From Enchytraeus crypticus (lineage: Eukaryota > Annelida > Clitellata > Enchytraeida > Enchytraeidae), in the NCBI GenBank assembly GCA_905160935.1, contig CAJHZI010000563.1, positions 942,001-1,006,000 on the forward strand: 64,000 bases of DNA, read 5' to 3'. The position numbers and the translations under genes were made by a program. A model generated the notes under the pieces. It did not search any database, had not been told where the DNA came from, and saw nothing but the letters and a program-made list of their open reading frames with translations. Shown here piece after piece: positions 11,801 through 20,199 of the stretch; position 1 is the first letter of the stretch, and every line of letters begins with the position of its first letter.

Positions 11801-13381
11801 ACAAGAACTAGATAAATTGACATCAATAAACGATGAAGTATTAATGATGAAATTTGAACTTTCTCAATTATATTAATAATAATAATTCTAACATATTTTA
11901 TTACAATATTACTATGCATTACAATATTATTATATGTTACATTAATAATTTGGTATAATAGATTGCGAGATTGGGTTGAATTGGCAGCTTGATGGCATGC
12001 TGTTCGACAACAGATCAGTAGGTGTGGGGTTCAAATCCAGAATTCTCCAGTCACTGGTATAGTATGAAACTGACGTTAATCTTGACTTTTACTTTTATTC
12101 TTTTAAAATAATTCATTTTCAAATATATGTGTCTGTATATCTGTGCAGGCCAAGGTTGCTGGCGAGAAGTGTCTGCTAAGTGATGACCCAAGCTATCAAC
12201 TCTATGCCACATTTGGAGCATTCTATCTTCCTCTGACTGTAATGATAGTCATATACTATCGTATCTACATGGTTTCATCTCGCATTGCACAAGCTGAGGC
12301 CAAGTCAAAACCAAACGGACTGGAAACTTCCATTTCCATCAACCCTCCTGCTGGAACACGTCTCCACTGCGTCACCTACACACCAAAGATCAACCAGACC
12401 GTCGAGCGAAGTCATTGCAGCCCAGAGAGAGGTAGCGCTGAACTGGTAGCCACACAGACACACACTCTCTCAGATATTTCTCTAACACCAGCAGTTGTGG
12501 GTAAAGCCACGAGTGGACAGCCAAAGAAATCACTGTGTCTGAACAAATCGCTAAATGGCTGCACAGGTGGCGGTGAAAATTCTGATGAATTCCACCAACA
12601 GCAGCCGCTGACAGCGAATAATACAGGAGGGGGAGGTGGTTGCTCTCCTAAACGCTACAGCGCGAAGTCTGTCGTAGCCGCTGCCATATCGAGAAAACGA
12701 AACCCAAACAAAGAGCGTAAAGCGGTCGGTAAGAGACAGATCAAGATTTCATCCGTACACTCGAATGAGTGTAAGGCAACAAAGACCCTTGGTATAATCA
12801 TGGGCGCGTTTACAGCCTGTTGGCTTCCATTTTTTATTCTAGCGCTCGTCAGATCGTTCTGTGCAGTGAGGCTCGACCAGCAATGCATCCCAGCCTGGGT
12901 GGGGTCGCTATTCCAGTGGCTCGGCTACGCCAATAGCTTCCTAAATCCGATCATCTACGCCAGGTTTAATCGCGAGTTTCGTACCCCATTCAGAGATATT
13001 CTTCTGCTGAGATGTCGTGGGATCAATTCTCGTCTGAGAACGGAAAGTTACGTTGAGCAGTATGGTCTTAGTGGAATGGGAAAACCCAGTAGAGATCCGC
13101 CCACTGATTGTAAAAATTTCCGTCAGATTTCAACGACAAATCTTCAGAGTGTTACTGCTGGAAATCTGAAAGAATCTGTTAATACTGCTGAGTTCAGTCC
13201 AGGGAAAGGTTCAGATTTGACTGTTGATACGGTGGTACAATATCATGGGCAGGCTCAAGGACAGACTGTCGTTAGATTAGAGGAAAATGAAATAAAAGAA
13301 GGTCAAAAGTGTGTTCCGGAGAATATAATGGTGTTTGAAGAAACTTCTGGAAATGGGTCAACAGGAGGCCATGCCGTTTAG
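4516..13381 (+). CDS. 5-HT7: 5-HT7-like serotonin receptor (rhodopsin-class aminergic GPCR), four coding exons
   Basis: Spliced CDS: 4516-4597, 9587-9833, 10913-11054, 12149-13381; predicted 567 residues. It should be a plasma-membrane receptor binding serotonin and acting through a heterotrimeric G protein. Visible landmarks: N33 (TM1 GNVLV), D61 (TM2 SLAVSDLL), C88 and C165 (conserved disulfide), D95 (TM3 amine anchor, SLDVMLCTAS), D112-R113-Y114, W140, P185 (TM5), FTACWLPFF in TM6 (W382), W414 and Y417, NPIIY in TM7 (423-427). A177, T178 and A181 at the TM5 ligand face fit 5-HT1/5-HT7. MKRTP in loop 2 and RCRGINS ... YVEQYG after TM7 resemble insect 5-HT7. Loop 3 (~170 residues) and the tail (~130) are long. 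The extracellular N-terminus is only about 15 residues, with a glycosylation site at N2. All splice phases agree. A lophotrochozoan 5-HT1-type paralogue is the main alternative. Confidence 0.9.
4820..4930 (-). mobile_element. Possible diverged tRNA-like SINE (family B)
   Basis: On the minus strand TTAGGTATCCAACTA and AATCAAATCC occupy the A-box and B-box neighbourhoods of family B, but the flanking family blocks are poor. Weak call. Confidence 0.35.
5240..5330 (+). mobile_element. LINE family E 3' tail fragment
   Basis: GGGGCGTCCCTGTCATCAT ... GAGGAAACTGGCATTAAACC followed by TTA/ATT repeats parallels the 3' end of the element at 540-930. Confidence 0.5.
5393..5665. repeat. 15-bp tandem repeat in receptor intron 1
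   Basis: Unit AAATAGTGTGTTTCT, about nine diverged copies at 5530-5665 with an isolated related unit at 5393-5411. Units vary in length (GTTTGTCTT, GTTTTCTAG variants). Confidence 0.8.
6190..6300 (+). mobile_element. Diverged tRNA-like SINE (family B)
   Basis: CTGCTGATCAATAGGCACTG, ACTCAAATCC (B-box position) and CCTCCGTCATTGATATC follow family B order on the plus strand. Confidence 0.45.
7045..7145. mobile_element. Family B SINE rearranged as a foldback
   Basis: A minus-strand copy (AACGTCAGTTTCCTC ... GTCAGTGACG) has lost its middle and runs into its 5' end, then immediately into a plus-strand copy of the same 5' end. The arms 7084-7101 and 7111-7128 are an 18-bp perfect inverted repeat around a 9-base loop. 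Confidence 0.75.
7290..7530 (-). mobile_element. tRNA-derived SINE, family H
   Basis: On the minus strand TATAGTGTGATGGTTAGAGT (A-box-like) and TAGATTCAAAATCCAGG (B-box-like) precede a body with CTCATGGAAGGCTAATC. The whole aligns by eye with the copy at 45270-45545, including a 3' block of the GACCGG type. Confidence 0.6.
7920..8345. repeat. Degenerate GAGTTGATATA-type tandem repeats
   Basis: Repeated GAGTTGATATA and GAGTTTATA units of irregular length, heavily diverged. Confidence 0.65.
8525..8880. repeat. Degenerate GATATCTACTATA repeats with (TA)n and (CA)n
   Basis: Irregular copies of GATAGCGACAGATATCTACT pass into a (TA)n(CA)n(TA)n compound microsatellite at 8790-8862. ORFs across this stretch are artefacts of the simple repeat. 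Confidence 0.75.
9320..9545 (+). mobile_element. SINE-like repeat, family C, just upstream of exon 2
   Basis: GAGGAAGGCAGTGAAAATCC, a GTTGATAAGATCAACTAATTG-region variant of the family middle, GATTTTGAGTATGAACACC and the degraded terminal hairpin CTGCCACTAGGCAT with CTAGAGAGCGA. It ends about 45 bp before the exon 2 splice acceptor, so the acceptor region abuts repeat DNA. Confidence 0.65.
9587..9833 (+). CDS. 5-HT7: Receptor exon 2: end of TM1 through TM3
   Basis: Opens with GG completing the split Gly codon. It encodes GTIVGNVLVC, loop 1 with RKLRTPSNLL, TM2 SLAVSDLLVAILVMP, the loop 1 Trp (W81) and TM3 with C88 and D95, ending CIIS. The last two bases AG form Ser110 with the first base of exon 3; the donor is CAG|GTCTCA. 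The frame would otherwise run on into nonsense. Confidence 0.9.
9880..10150 (+). repeat. Dispersed repeat, family I
   Basis: GGATCGGAATACGAATAGAC, then TCTGGAGCC and AACGAATGCCCTTTCTGACG, match 52365-52500 block for block. No coding content or pol III boxes were recognised, so the class is unknown. Confidence 0.55.
10340..10745 (+). mobile_element. SINE-like repeat, family C, long copy in intron 2
   Basis: The longest family C copy: GTAAGAGGCGACTAAGGCTG, GGGAAACCGCCTCAGAAGCC, TTTTCCCAAGCTA, GTGAAGGGATTAACTTG, GACTTTGAGTATGAAT and the hairpin CTGCCACTTGGCAG followed by TGCACTGAAGA. It ends about 165 bp before exon 3. Confidence 0.7.
10913..11054 (+). CDS. 5-HT7: Receptor exon 3: Asp-Arg-Tyr motif, loop 2 and TM4
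   Basis: Starts with C, completing Ser110. It encodes VDRYFLITRPFQY, AMKRTPIRM, the TM4 segment MTVMILSVWLLSALI and SIPPLFSGSWR. The exon ends in phase 0 at AGG|GTTTGT; reading on gives a TAA within five codons. The donor is weaker than the others but joins in frame to exon 4. Confidence 0.88.
11235..11310 (+). mobile_element. SINE family F fragment
   Basis: GAGCTGATCAGAGAGTAAAG ... GACTGAC ... ATCAATTAATCAA matches the body of the family F copies at 1740 and 43495. Confidence 0.45.
11425..11557 (-). mobile_element. Family B SINE with inverted 5' end
   Basis: A well preserved minus-strand copy (TCACTCGAAAGCTATGTCAG, GGGCGAGCC, GATTTGAACCCCGC, ATCCGCGGTCGAGTATCTTA) is followed at once by a plus-strand copy of its own first bases (GAAGTCGGTAAGATACTCG). 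The arms 11515-11530 and 11542-11557 pair with a single G-T mismatch. Confidence 0.75.
11559..11596. repeat. 17-bp perfect inverted repeat, 4-base loop
   Basis: Arms TACTAGTTCACACATAG and its exact complement surround TTCA. It starts two bases after the SINE foldback; a partial third copy of the arm follows (TATGTGTGAAC). Confidence 0.9.
11970..12100 (+). mobile_element. tRNA-like SINE, family B relative, upstream of exon 4
   Basis: TTGGCAGCTTGATGGCATGC, ACAACAGATCAGTAGG, GGGGTTCAAATCC, AGTCACTGGTAT and GAAACTGACGTTAATCTTG. A near sister copy lies at 31700-31810. It ends about 50 bp before the exon 4 acceptor. Confidence 0.65.
12149..13381 (+). CDS. 5-HT7: Receptor exon 4: TM5 to C-terminus
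   Basis: 410 codons plus TAG. It holds C165 of loop 2, TM5 (YATFGAFYLPLTVMIVIYY), a long third intracellular loop rich in Ser, Thr, Gly and basic residues with a GGGGG run, TM6 (TLGIIMGAFTACWLPFF), TM7 (WLGYANSFLNPIIY), helix 8 (RFNREFRTPF) and C446, a likely palmitoylation site. Possible kinase sites such as RQIS lie in loop 3 and the tail. Codons upstream of 12149 belong to the intron. Confidence 0.9.
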   Translation, partial: AKVAGEKCLLSDDPSYQLYATFGAFYLPLTVMIVIYYRIYMVSSRIAQAEAKSKPNGLETSISINPPAGTRLHCVTYTPKINQTVERSHCSPERGSAELVATQTHTLSDISLTPAVVGKATSGQPKKSLCLNKSLNGCTGGGENSDEFHQQQPLTANNTGGGGGCSPKRYSAKSVVAAAISRKRNPNKERKAVGKRQIKISSVHSNECKATKTLGIIMGAFTACWLPFFILALVRSFCAVRLDQQCIPAWVGSLFQWLGYANSFLNPIIYARFNREFRTPFRDILLLRCRGINSRLRTESYVEQYGLSGMGKPSRDPPTDCKNFRQISTTNLQSVTAGNLKESVNTAEFSPGKGSDLTVDTVVQYHGQAQGQTVVRLEENEIKEGQKCVPENIMVFEETSGNGSTGGHAV

Positions 13382-14130
13382 TGACACAAAAGACATTGGC
13401 ATACTATGGTGTTCAAATACATTATACATTTTAAACTTGTGAAATATGTACAATTAAAAACAGTATTGTGGTATTTAGGCTTTTGTACATATCCTAAGAG
13501 TTATTTTATAAAATAATTGTTTGTAGATATGCAAAAATACTCCAAAATATCATACTACTGTTTTTATTGGTATATATTTCTCCTCCCATTATCTACTAAC
13601 GCTAGCTAAGGAACATTTCATCGATCAGTATATTGCGGATCACACAAACCGTAAAACTGCAGCTTTTATTTTGTACGTCGTATGGATTCTGAACTCCTGC
13701 GTATTCTCCACTTTCATCATGTACACGTTATAGATTTATATACGTATAGTTTCATAGAAATGCTAAATCTAGAAGCTTAACAGAATACATGTGTATCTTC
13801 TAAATTGTACTTTTTTCTTAAAAGTCGAACCATTATACTGATTCCACAGCACGTTTCTAATTCAAAGCTGTAAAGCTCTAGCGACTCTTAATTTATTTCA
13901 TACTTTTGCTCTTAAATTCTTTATTTTTGTTCTTAATTAAACACCACTATTATGACATTATTGATTATTTCGTAATTGAACCTGTTAATTTTAACTTCTC
14001 TTTTTGATTTTAATTTTAGATTTAAATTTAATTCTAAATTTTAATCTTAATTCTAGTCATTTAATTGTAATTTGAGTCTAATTTAGTCTTCAAGTTCGCA
14101 ATTCGAGTTCAAATAAATCGCAATCAATTC
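13382..14130 (+). other. Probable 3' UTR of the receptor gene
   Basis: AT-rich non-repetitive sequence after the stop. ATTAAA at 13453-13458 and AATAAA at 14112-14117 are possible polyadenylation signals; the sequence does not decide which is used. Confidence 0.5.
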
Positions 14131-14139
14131 AATTGTGTG

Positions 14140-14435
14140 AGTACAGTACATGTACACAGAATACATGTACATAGAATGCATGTACATAGAATACATGTAC
14201 ACAGAAAACATGTACATAGAATACATGTACATAGAATACATGTACACAGAATGCATGTACACATAATACATGTACACATAATACATGTACACATAATACA
14301 TGTACTCAGTATACATGTACACAGAATGCATGTACACAAAATACATGTACACAGAATACATGTACACAGAATACATACACACAGAATACATGTAAACAGA
14401 ATACATACGCACAGAATACATGTAAACAGAATCTG
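14140..14435. repeat. 15-bp minisatellite containing ACATGT
   Basis: Unit GAATACATGTACACA, about 19 copies with point changes. As 15 is a multiple of three, several frames on both strands stay open and give spurious repetitive ORFs. Confidence 0.92.
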
Positions 14436-14449
14436 ATGGTTCAACACAG

Positions 14450-14780
14450 CGCTCGGGTATTAAGCCTCATCAGATATGTGAGTCTTGTTTGAGATTATAT
14501 AGGCATGAACATGTAATAATGGTTTATGTACAGACCAGTACTGTACACATTTAATTATCATTAATTACATACTTACTTATTATAATTTAAATACTTGTAC
14601 ATGTATATAAGATTTCAGATATATATTATGCATGTTATGCTGGTTAATATGATCTACGTTGAGTCATTTAAGAATTCTGTGTACAGTTATGCCGCGCAAC
14701 TAAATAATTACGTTATATTACATCCAAAGAAAAGCAATAGCCTATTTCTGTTAAACAGTAGTAGCCATTGTTCACACGAT
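14450..14780. other. Intergenic, no feature recognised
   Basis: Unique AT-rich sequence. No gene signal seen. Confidence 0.5.
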
Positions 14781-15085
14781 CTCTCTATTTATCTCTCTCT
14801 CTCGCTCTCTCTCTCTCTCTTTCTCTCTCTTAGTGCACTGCCTACTGGCAGGTCCATGGCATATAACGCCTCCACTCTACTCTGTTTTCCGCTTTTCTCT
14901 TTATGTCCACATATGTGTGGATCTTTAAATCATCTAACATTCTAAATCTCGGCCTGCCTTTGACTCTATTTACGTTCATTCTGCCCTCTATGACCTCCTT
15001 TAATAGACTTTCCTCCCTTAAAATGTGTCCTATCCAACTCTTTTTCCAATTTCTTAACGCATTTATTGACTGTCTATCAAACGAT
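14781..15085 (-). pseudogene. RTE-like LINE (family A), ORF2 C-terminus and 3' end
   Basis: On the minus strand, with frameshifts, it matches the C-terminal region of RTE-like retrotransposons: a LLKEVIEGRM-like stretch, a GRPR motif and MLDDLK, then DIKRKAE and EWRRYMPW. After the stop come CTGCCAGTAGGCAG (a hairpin, 14838-14851 in plus coordinates), TGCACTAAGAGAGAG and a GA tail, seen here as CT at 14783-14830. It is the most complete 3' end of family A with its tail in this window. Confidence 0.7.
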
Positions 15086-15295
15086 AGAAAGTTTATTTAC
15101 ATTGTGCTGGTGTGGAATGTATTTGTAGAGTAATGCGAACAAAGAATGTCCAATATCTAAAGGACGTAAACTCTTAGACCACATTCACTAATAAGACTAG
15201 ACCACTGCAATGTTAAAGTTTCTATAGGTCTTCTGCCGTAGTCCGCTCTTATAAAGCTAACAGTTTCGGACTGAAGCTAATGAGATACTGACAAA

Positions 15296-15420
15296 ATGTC
15301 AGTGCTTTACATCGACACAAATGTCAGTGATTTACACTGACACAAATGGAATTGATTTACATTGACACAAATATCAGTGTTTTACACTGACACAAATGTC
15401 AATGCTTTACATTGACATTT
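15296..15420. repeat. 25-bp tandem repeat, each unit a hairpin
   Basis: Five units of the type TGTCAGTG-ATTTA-CACTGACA with CAAA spacers. Each unit can fold into an 8-bp stem; changes such as CAGTG to CAATG are usually matched on the other arm (TTGACATTTG at the end). Confidence 0.85.
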
Positions 15421-15509
15421 GCTGTTAACGCCATTATTTACCGAGTAAAATTTAATTATTTCTATGCTCAGAGGTCTCCCTAGATACAATGGGCCTATAT
15501 GTACAATAA

Positions 15510-15600
15510 TAATAACAACAACAACAATAGAGTGCTAGAGCCATCAATGACAATATCGAGCACTATTGAGACACAAGCAAGCCGGACTGAATCCTAGATT
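15510..15600 (-). mobile_element. LINE family D 3' UTR fragment
   Basis: Minus-strand match to the AGTGCTCGATATTGTCATTG ... GCACTC block with its TTG tail (AACAACAACAA on plus). Confidence 0.65.
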
Positions 15601-16285
15601 GTATGATTCACTTGACACACGTCAGATGTCATAGTTTAGTATAAAACAAATGTGAGTTTTAGACTGAAATATTGTTTAAATGTATTGTATGTGCCAAAGA
15701 GTTCGTGTTGGCTAAAGCTAGTCTAATTCTTGTGCAATATTGAATACGTGATTTTTTATAATATGTGAAGTTCAAACATAAATTAAATTGCAATCGTTCA
15801 ATGTCAGATGTACCATATTAAAACTAAGAAGAAAAAACCTGCAAAGTTCATCTCGCCAGAACGGCTCGGGTGTGGCATAACGAGGAGGGGATTTAGCACT
15901 CAGTTAAGCTGCGCGTCAATTGAACGAAGTAAAGCCATGTTGCACGCGGTTAGTAAATTGTGGGCGACCACTTTGGAAGACCGAATGTCGATAGCTTTGA
16001 ATGTAAATAATCCCCAGGGTGTTGGAAGTTATTCTTAAATCCGCGCCGGCTGCTATTGGAGCGCCAATAAAAGCAACGATTACTAATAACCAAGGAGGGA
16101 AAAAGGAGGAAATAACGAAAACTACAAAAACAGAAACCAAGAGAGGAAACTATGTAGCACGTGCGGAATGTCAAGTGTTTAACTAAGTGTTTACGGAATA
16201 CATATAAAAAGTTGTGAGAACCTTCTCATATAACAAGAATATAAAGGACATATTAAGAATTATGAAGAGATTATAAAAAAGCTAC
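15601..16285. other. Intergenic, short ORFs only
   Basis: Overlapping ORFs of about 75 codons occur on both strands at 15808-16174 with no recognisable motifs. No repeat family assigned. Confidence 0.45.
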
Positions 16286-16289
16286 AGAA

Positions 16290-16416
16290 TAATGGTATAT
16301 CAAAAGGAATGTTATATATGATTTAAAGATCCACTCATAGGTGGACTTGATAATGAAAACAGAAGATAAATATGAGTGGAGATGCCGTACACCATGGACC
16401 TACCATTAAGAAGTCC

Positions 16417-16460
<44 letters not shown>
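16290..16460 (+). mobile_element. LINE family A 3' end
   Basis: GATTTAAAGATCCACTCATA, GGTGGACTTGATAATGAAAA, GCCGTACACCATGGACC, a degraded hairpin, CCACTGAGAGAG and a (GA)n tail. Confidence 0.65.
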
Positions 16461-16461
<1 letters not shown>

Positions 16462-16884
16462 TAGTTAGAATATGCAACAAAGAAGTTAAATCAAATGCAT
16501 AAGGGGTGATCTATGAGATATATCTGGACAAGGAGCATAGTTAAATTTAAAAGAAAAAATAATAAAACAATTATAGATTCAGCCTAATGATTTATTTTGT
16601 CATTTCATTTATTACCTAAATTAGGCCTATATTTAGTAATTGCTATCTATCTTTATATACGAGAATGTCAGCAGACTCAGCATAAAAGCCTAATCACAGC
16701 GTGCAAATATATCAAATTTTTACTATGGAACAAGTCAGAGTTCGATATCAGTACATAATAAACATTATTCTTCTTCAGATTAATTGCTCCCTTAAACCAA
16801 CCTATAACCAAACCCTATTCGAATTATTTGAAACTGTTTAACTATTCAAATACACTGAATGGTTCTATGCTTTATGGAACAAAA

Positions 16885-18303
16885 TTCCACAGATGATGAA
16901 TTCCACAGATGATGAATTCCACAGATGATGAATTCCACAGATGATGAATTCCACAGATGATGAATTCCACAGATGATGAATTCCACAGATGATGAATTCC
17001 ACAGATGATGAATTCCACAGATGATGAATTCCACAGATGATGAATTCCACAGATGATGAATTCCACAGATGATGAATTCCACAGATGATGAATTCCACAG
17101 ATGATGAATTCCACAGATGATGAATTCCACAGATGATGAATTCCACAGATGATGAATTCCACAGATGATGAATTCCACAGATGATGAATTCCACAGATGA
17201 TGAATTCCATTCCACAGATGATGAATTCCACAGATGATGAATCCACAGATGATGAATTCCCACAGATGATGAATTCCACAGATGATGAATTCCACAGATG
17301 ATGAATTCCACAGATGATGAATTCCCAGATGATGAATTCCAGATGATGAATTCCACAGATGATGAATTCCACAGATGATGAATTCCACAGAATTCCACAG
17401 ATGATGAATTGATGAATTCCACAGATGATGAATTCCACAGATGATGAATTCCACAGATGATGAATTCCACAGATGATGAATTCCACAGATGAGAATTCCA
17501 CAGATGAATTCCACAGATGATGAATTCCACAGATGAATTCCACAGATGATGAATCCACAGATGATGAATTCCAGATGATGAATTCCCAGATTGATGAATT
17601 CCACATGAAATTCCACATGATGAATTCCACATTGAATTCCACAGATGATGAATTCCACAGATGATGAATTCCACAGATGATGAATTCCACAGATGATGAA
17701 TTCCACAGATGATGAATTCCACAGATGATGAATTCCACAGATGATGAATTCCACAGATGATGAATTCCACAGATGATGAATTCCACAGATGATGAATTCC
17801 ACAGATGATGAATTCCACAGATGATGAATTCCACAGATGATGAATTCCACAGATGATGAATTCCACAGATGATGAATTCCACAGATGATGAATTCCACAG
17901 ATGATGAATTCCACAGATGATGAATTCCACAGATGATGAATTCCACAGATGATGAATTCCACAGATGATGAATTCCACAGATGATGAATTCCACAGATGA
18001 TGAATTCCACAGATGATGAATTCCACAGATGATGAATTCCACAGATGATGAATTCCACAGATGATGAATTCCACAGATGATGAATTCCACAGATGATGAA
18101 TTCCACAGATGATGAATTCCACAGATGATGAATTCCACAGATGATGAATTCCACAGATGATGAATTCCACAGATGATGAATTCCACAGATGATGAATTCC
18201 ACAGATGATGAATTCCACAGATGATGAATTCCACAGATGATGAATTCCACAGATGATGAATTCCACAGATGATGAATTCCACAGATGATGAATTCCACAG
18301 ATG
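16885..18303. repeat. 16-bp satellite, about 88 units
   Basis: Unit CCACAGATGATGAATT, with an EcoRI-type GAATTC at each junction. Units are identical over 16885-17200 and 17640-18300 and irregular (deletions of 1-8 bases, truncated units) at about 17205-17640. No minus-strand frame contains a stop, so three ORFs of 464-499 codons overlap; they encode a 16-residue periodic peptide and are almost certainly artefacts. Confidence 0.95.
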
Positions 18304-18880
18304 GAGCAACACTGGTTTAATATTGCTTTTGTCGTCTAGGACCAAAGATATAGAAAAAGTAATTCATTATTTTATGTCTAAGACCATAAATTTGTTTTAT
18401 CTTACAGTCAGCGAATGCTATAAATAATTGAACGTGATATACTCAAATATATTTAATGTCCCTGTTAGCAACTGACTACAGTGACATAAATTGCTCAGGT
18501 AGCAGAAACATTTTAATTCTCTACTAAAAGCTGTAGAGAATACAACATTTGGAAGTTACCTAGAGTACCTAGCTGAAAGGCCAATTTTCTTAAGTATGAG
18601 ATACATGGATTAAAGCCTCAATCAATCAATAAGAATTTAGAGTCAGGTTTCTAACCATAAGGTAATGTCAGAAACGTTTCATGCAGACTCTGCACCAACA
18701 AACGAAACCCACCATACTATGACAATTGAATAAGTAACAAGCTGTATTTAAACTCTTCAAATGTACGACTGAATAAAAAAACACTTGCTCTTATATACTT
18801 CAAAAAAGATACTGCGTCTTTCGTCGGTAAAATTTAAATACACAAATCACTATATTTATGATAACTCATTTACTTACATT
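18304..18880. other. Intergenic
   Basis: No gene seen. ATTAAAGCCTCAATCAATCAAT at 18612-18633 hints at a decayed LINE tail. Confidence 0.45.
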
Positions 18881-18935
18881 GAACCCTAACTTCTAAAGCT
18901 AACCCCTAACCCTTACCTTAACTCCTAACCCAAAA
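18881..18935. repeat. Degenerate CCCTAA-like (telomere-like) tract
   Basis: AACCCTAAC, AACCCCTAACCC and CTCCTAACCC occur within 55 bases, interrupted by other sequence. It could be an old interstitial telomeric tract or chance. Confidence 0.4.
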
Positions 18936-18972
18936 CCATAAAAAAGAAAGCAATGTGGAGATGTTGACAAAA

Positions 18973-19045
18973 ATGACGGGAGCACGAATCGAACCCAGTA
19001 CGTCACGTAAAGCCTGACGTCTTACCACCTAGATCATAGCGGCTT
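18973..19045 (-). mobile_element. tRNA-like sequence, probably a SINE head
   Basis: On the minus strand AGCCGCTATGATCTAGGTGG, TAAGACGTCAGGC and CTGGGTTCGATTCGTGC follow tRNA order with an A-box-like and a B-box-like segment. The arms do not close into a good cloverleaf, so a functional tRNA gene is unlikely. Confidence 0.5.
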
Positions 19046-19950
19046 GTAATTCAATTCAGTTTAAAAATTACTTTTATTATATTGCAATAAATCTTTGATC
19101 TCTATAATTATCATCGCAGGCGAAAGACTAAAATTATTTTTCTGAAGAATATAAGTGCAAATTAAAAAACTGAAGAGAAAATGGGATCAAAACTGTGCAA
19201 GTCCAAGATCAAGTAAAAACGGTCAGAAAACTGACCTATATGGAGAAAGAGATGGGTTTATAGAGAACACGAAATGTAGCATTAAAAATCGTTTGAAAAT
19301 ACTATTAAAAATACTGTTAATCGAGAAAAGCCAAGCAAATAATAATAATACAGCGAATAAGGACCACTCCTAATACGTGGAGAACGCACTAGCTAACCAC
19401 TCCAAAGCAAGCGAAGCCAGTTCGAAGTCGAAGTAGAAAAACAACACAACAATTCATAGGCCTAGTCGATAAGAAAAGTCACAAACGTGAATGTGTATCT
19501 TATATTATAGACTGCAGGAACAGCGAAGGATATGAAATGTGAGATAAATTACCTTTAAATCATTCAGTTATTGCTAGGGACTAATGTTATTTCTCAAAAT
19601 ACAGATTAGAAAGGTATGTTTAAGATAAATTGGGTTTCCGTAACTAAATGTATTCAGAGAACTACTGATGATCAACTGTAATGATTTACAAAACGATGTA
19701 TTTACACGATGTAATTGTAAAATGTATTTACACGATTTTAATATGGCGTTCTGAAGTTGATCGAAACTAGTTTATTGCAGCTTTTGAAAATCAGCTGATC
19801 GCATTCAACTTTAATGTTCTGGTAAGGCTTCTTTCACTAGCTATGGACATAACGCTTTGTGCACATTATCGTCAAATTTATTGGAAATTCTTCAACGGAT
19901 TCACGTCTTGCCTTCATCCCTTCAATCGTGTGCGTATTGATGCTCTCCAC
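19046..19950. other. Intergenic, no feature recognised
   Basis: A short ORF at 19155-19373 has no recognisable content. No known repeat family seen. Confidence 0.45.
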
Positions 19951-19953
19951 AAT

Positions 19954-20012
19954 CACCAACTCAGTGTCTAACTCAGCCTCTAAGAGAGGCTGAGTTAGAC
20001 ACTGAGTTGGTG
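19954..20012. repeat. 28-bp perfect inverted repeat with 3-base loop
   Basis: Arm 19954-19981 is the exact reverse complement of 19985-20012, with AAG between. The core is GTCTAACTCAGCCTCT paired to AGAGGCTGAGTTAGAC. Confidence 0.95.
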
Positions 20013-20027
20013 TCTTACGGGTCTTCG

Positions 20028-20180
20028 AAATCTCTTATTTCTCAACTAATTTCTCCTCTTATTTCTCATCTCTTATTTTTCATATTATTTCTTATCTTAT
20101 TTCTCATCCTATTTCTCATCTCATATTTATCATCTTATTTTTCAGCTTATTTCGCATCTCTTGTTTATCATCTCATTTCT
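20028..20180. repeat. Degenerate TCTTATTTCTCA tandem repeat
   Basis: About a dozen units of 10-12 bases, T- and C-rich on the plus strand, directly after the long hairpin. Confidence 0.75.
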
Positions 20181-20199
20181 TTTCGAAATGCTTCTCTTT

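Larger units (their letters stand above)
11055..12148 (+). other. Receptor intron 3 (about 1.1 kb)
   Basis: GTTTGT donor, CTGTGCAG acceptor, phase 0, in extracellular loop 2 before the conserved Cys. It contains family F and B SINE pieces and two consecutive hairpins. Confidence 0.85.

Noticed and set aside
12655-12888. 77-codon minus-strand ORF inside receptor exon 4
   Set aside because: Antisense shadow of the TM6 region coding sequence.
14083-14447. ORFs of about 100 codons on both strands
   Set aside because: Products of the 15-bp ACATGT array, open only because the unit is a multiple of three.
16846-18345. Three overlapping minus-strand ORFs of 464-499 codons
   Set aside because: They are the 16-bp satellite read in three frames. 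Periodic peptide in every frame, no start context, no domain.
18973-19045. Functional tRNA gene
   Set aside because: A- and B-box-like segments are present but the arms do not pair into a sound cloverleaf; more likely a SINE head.
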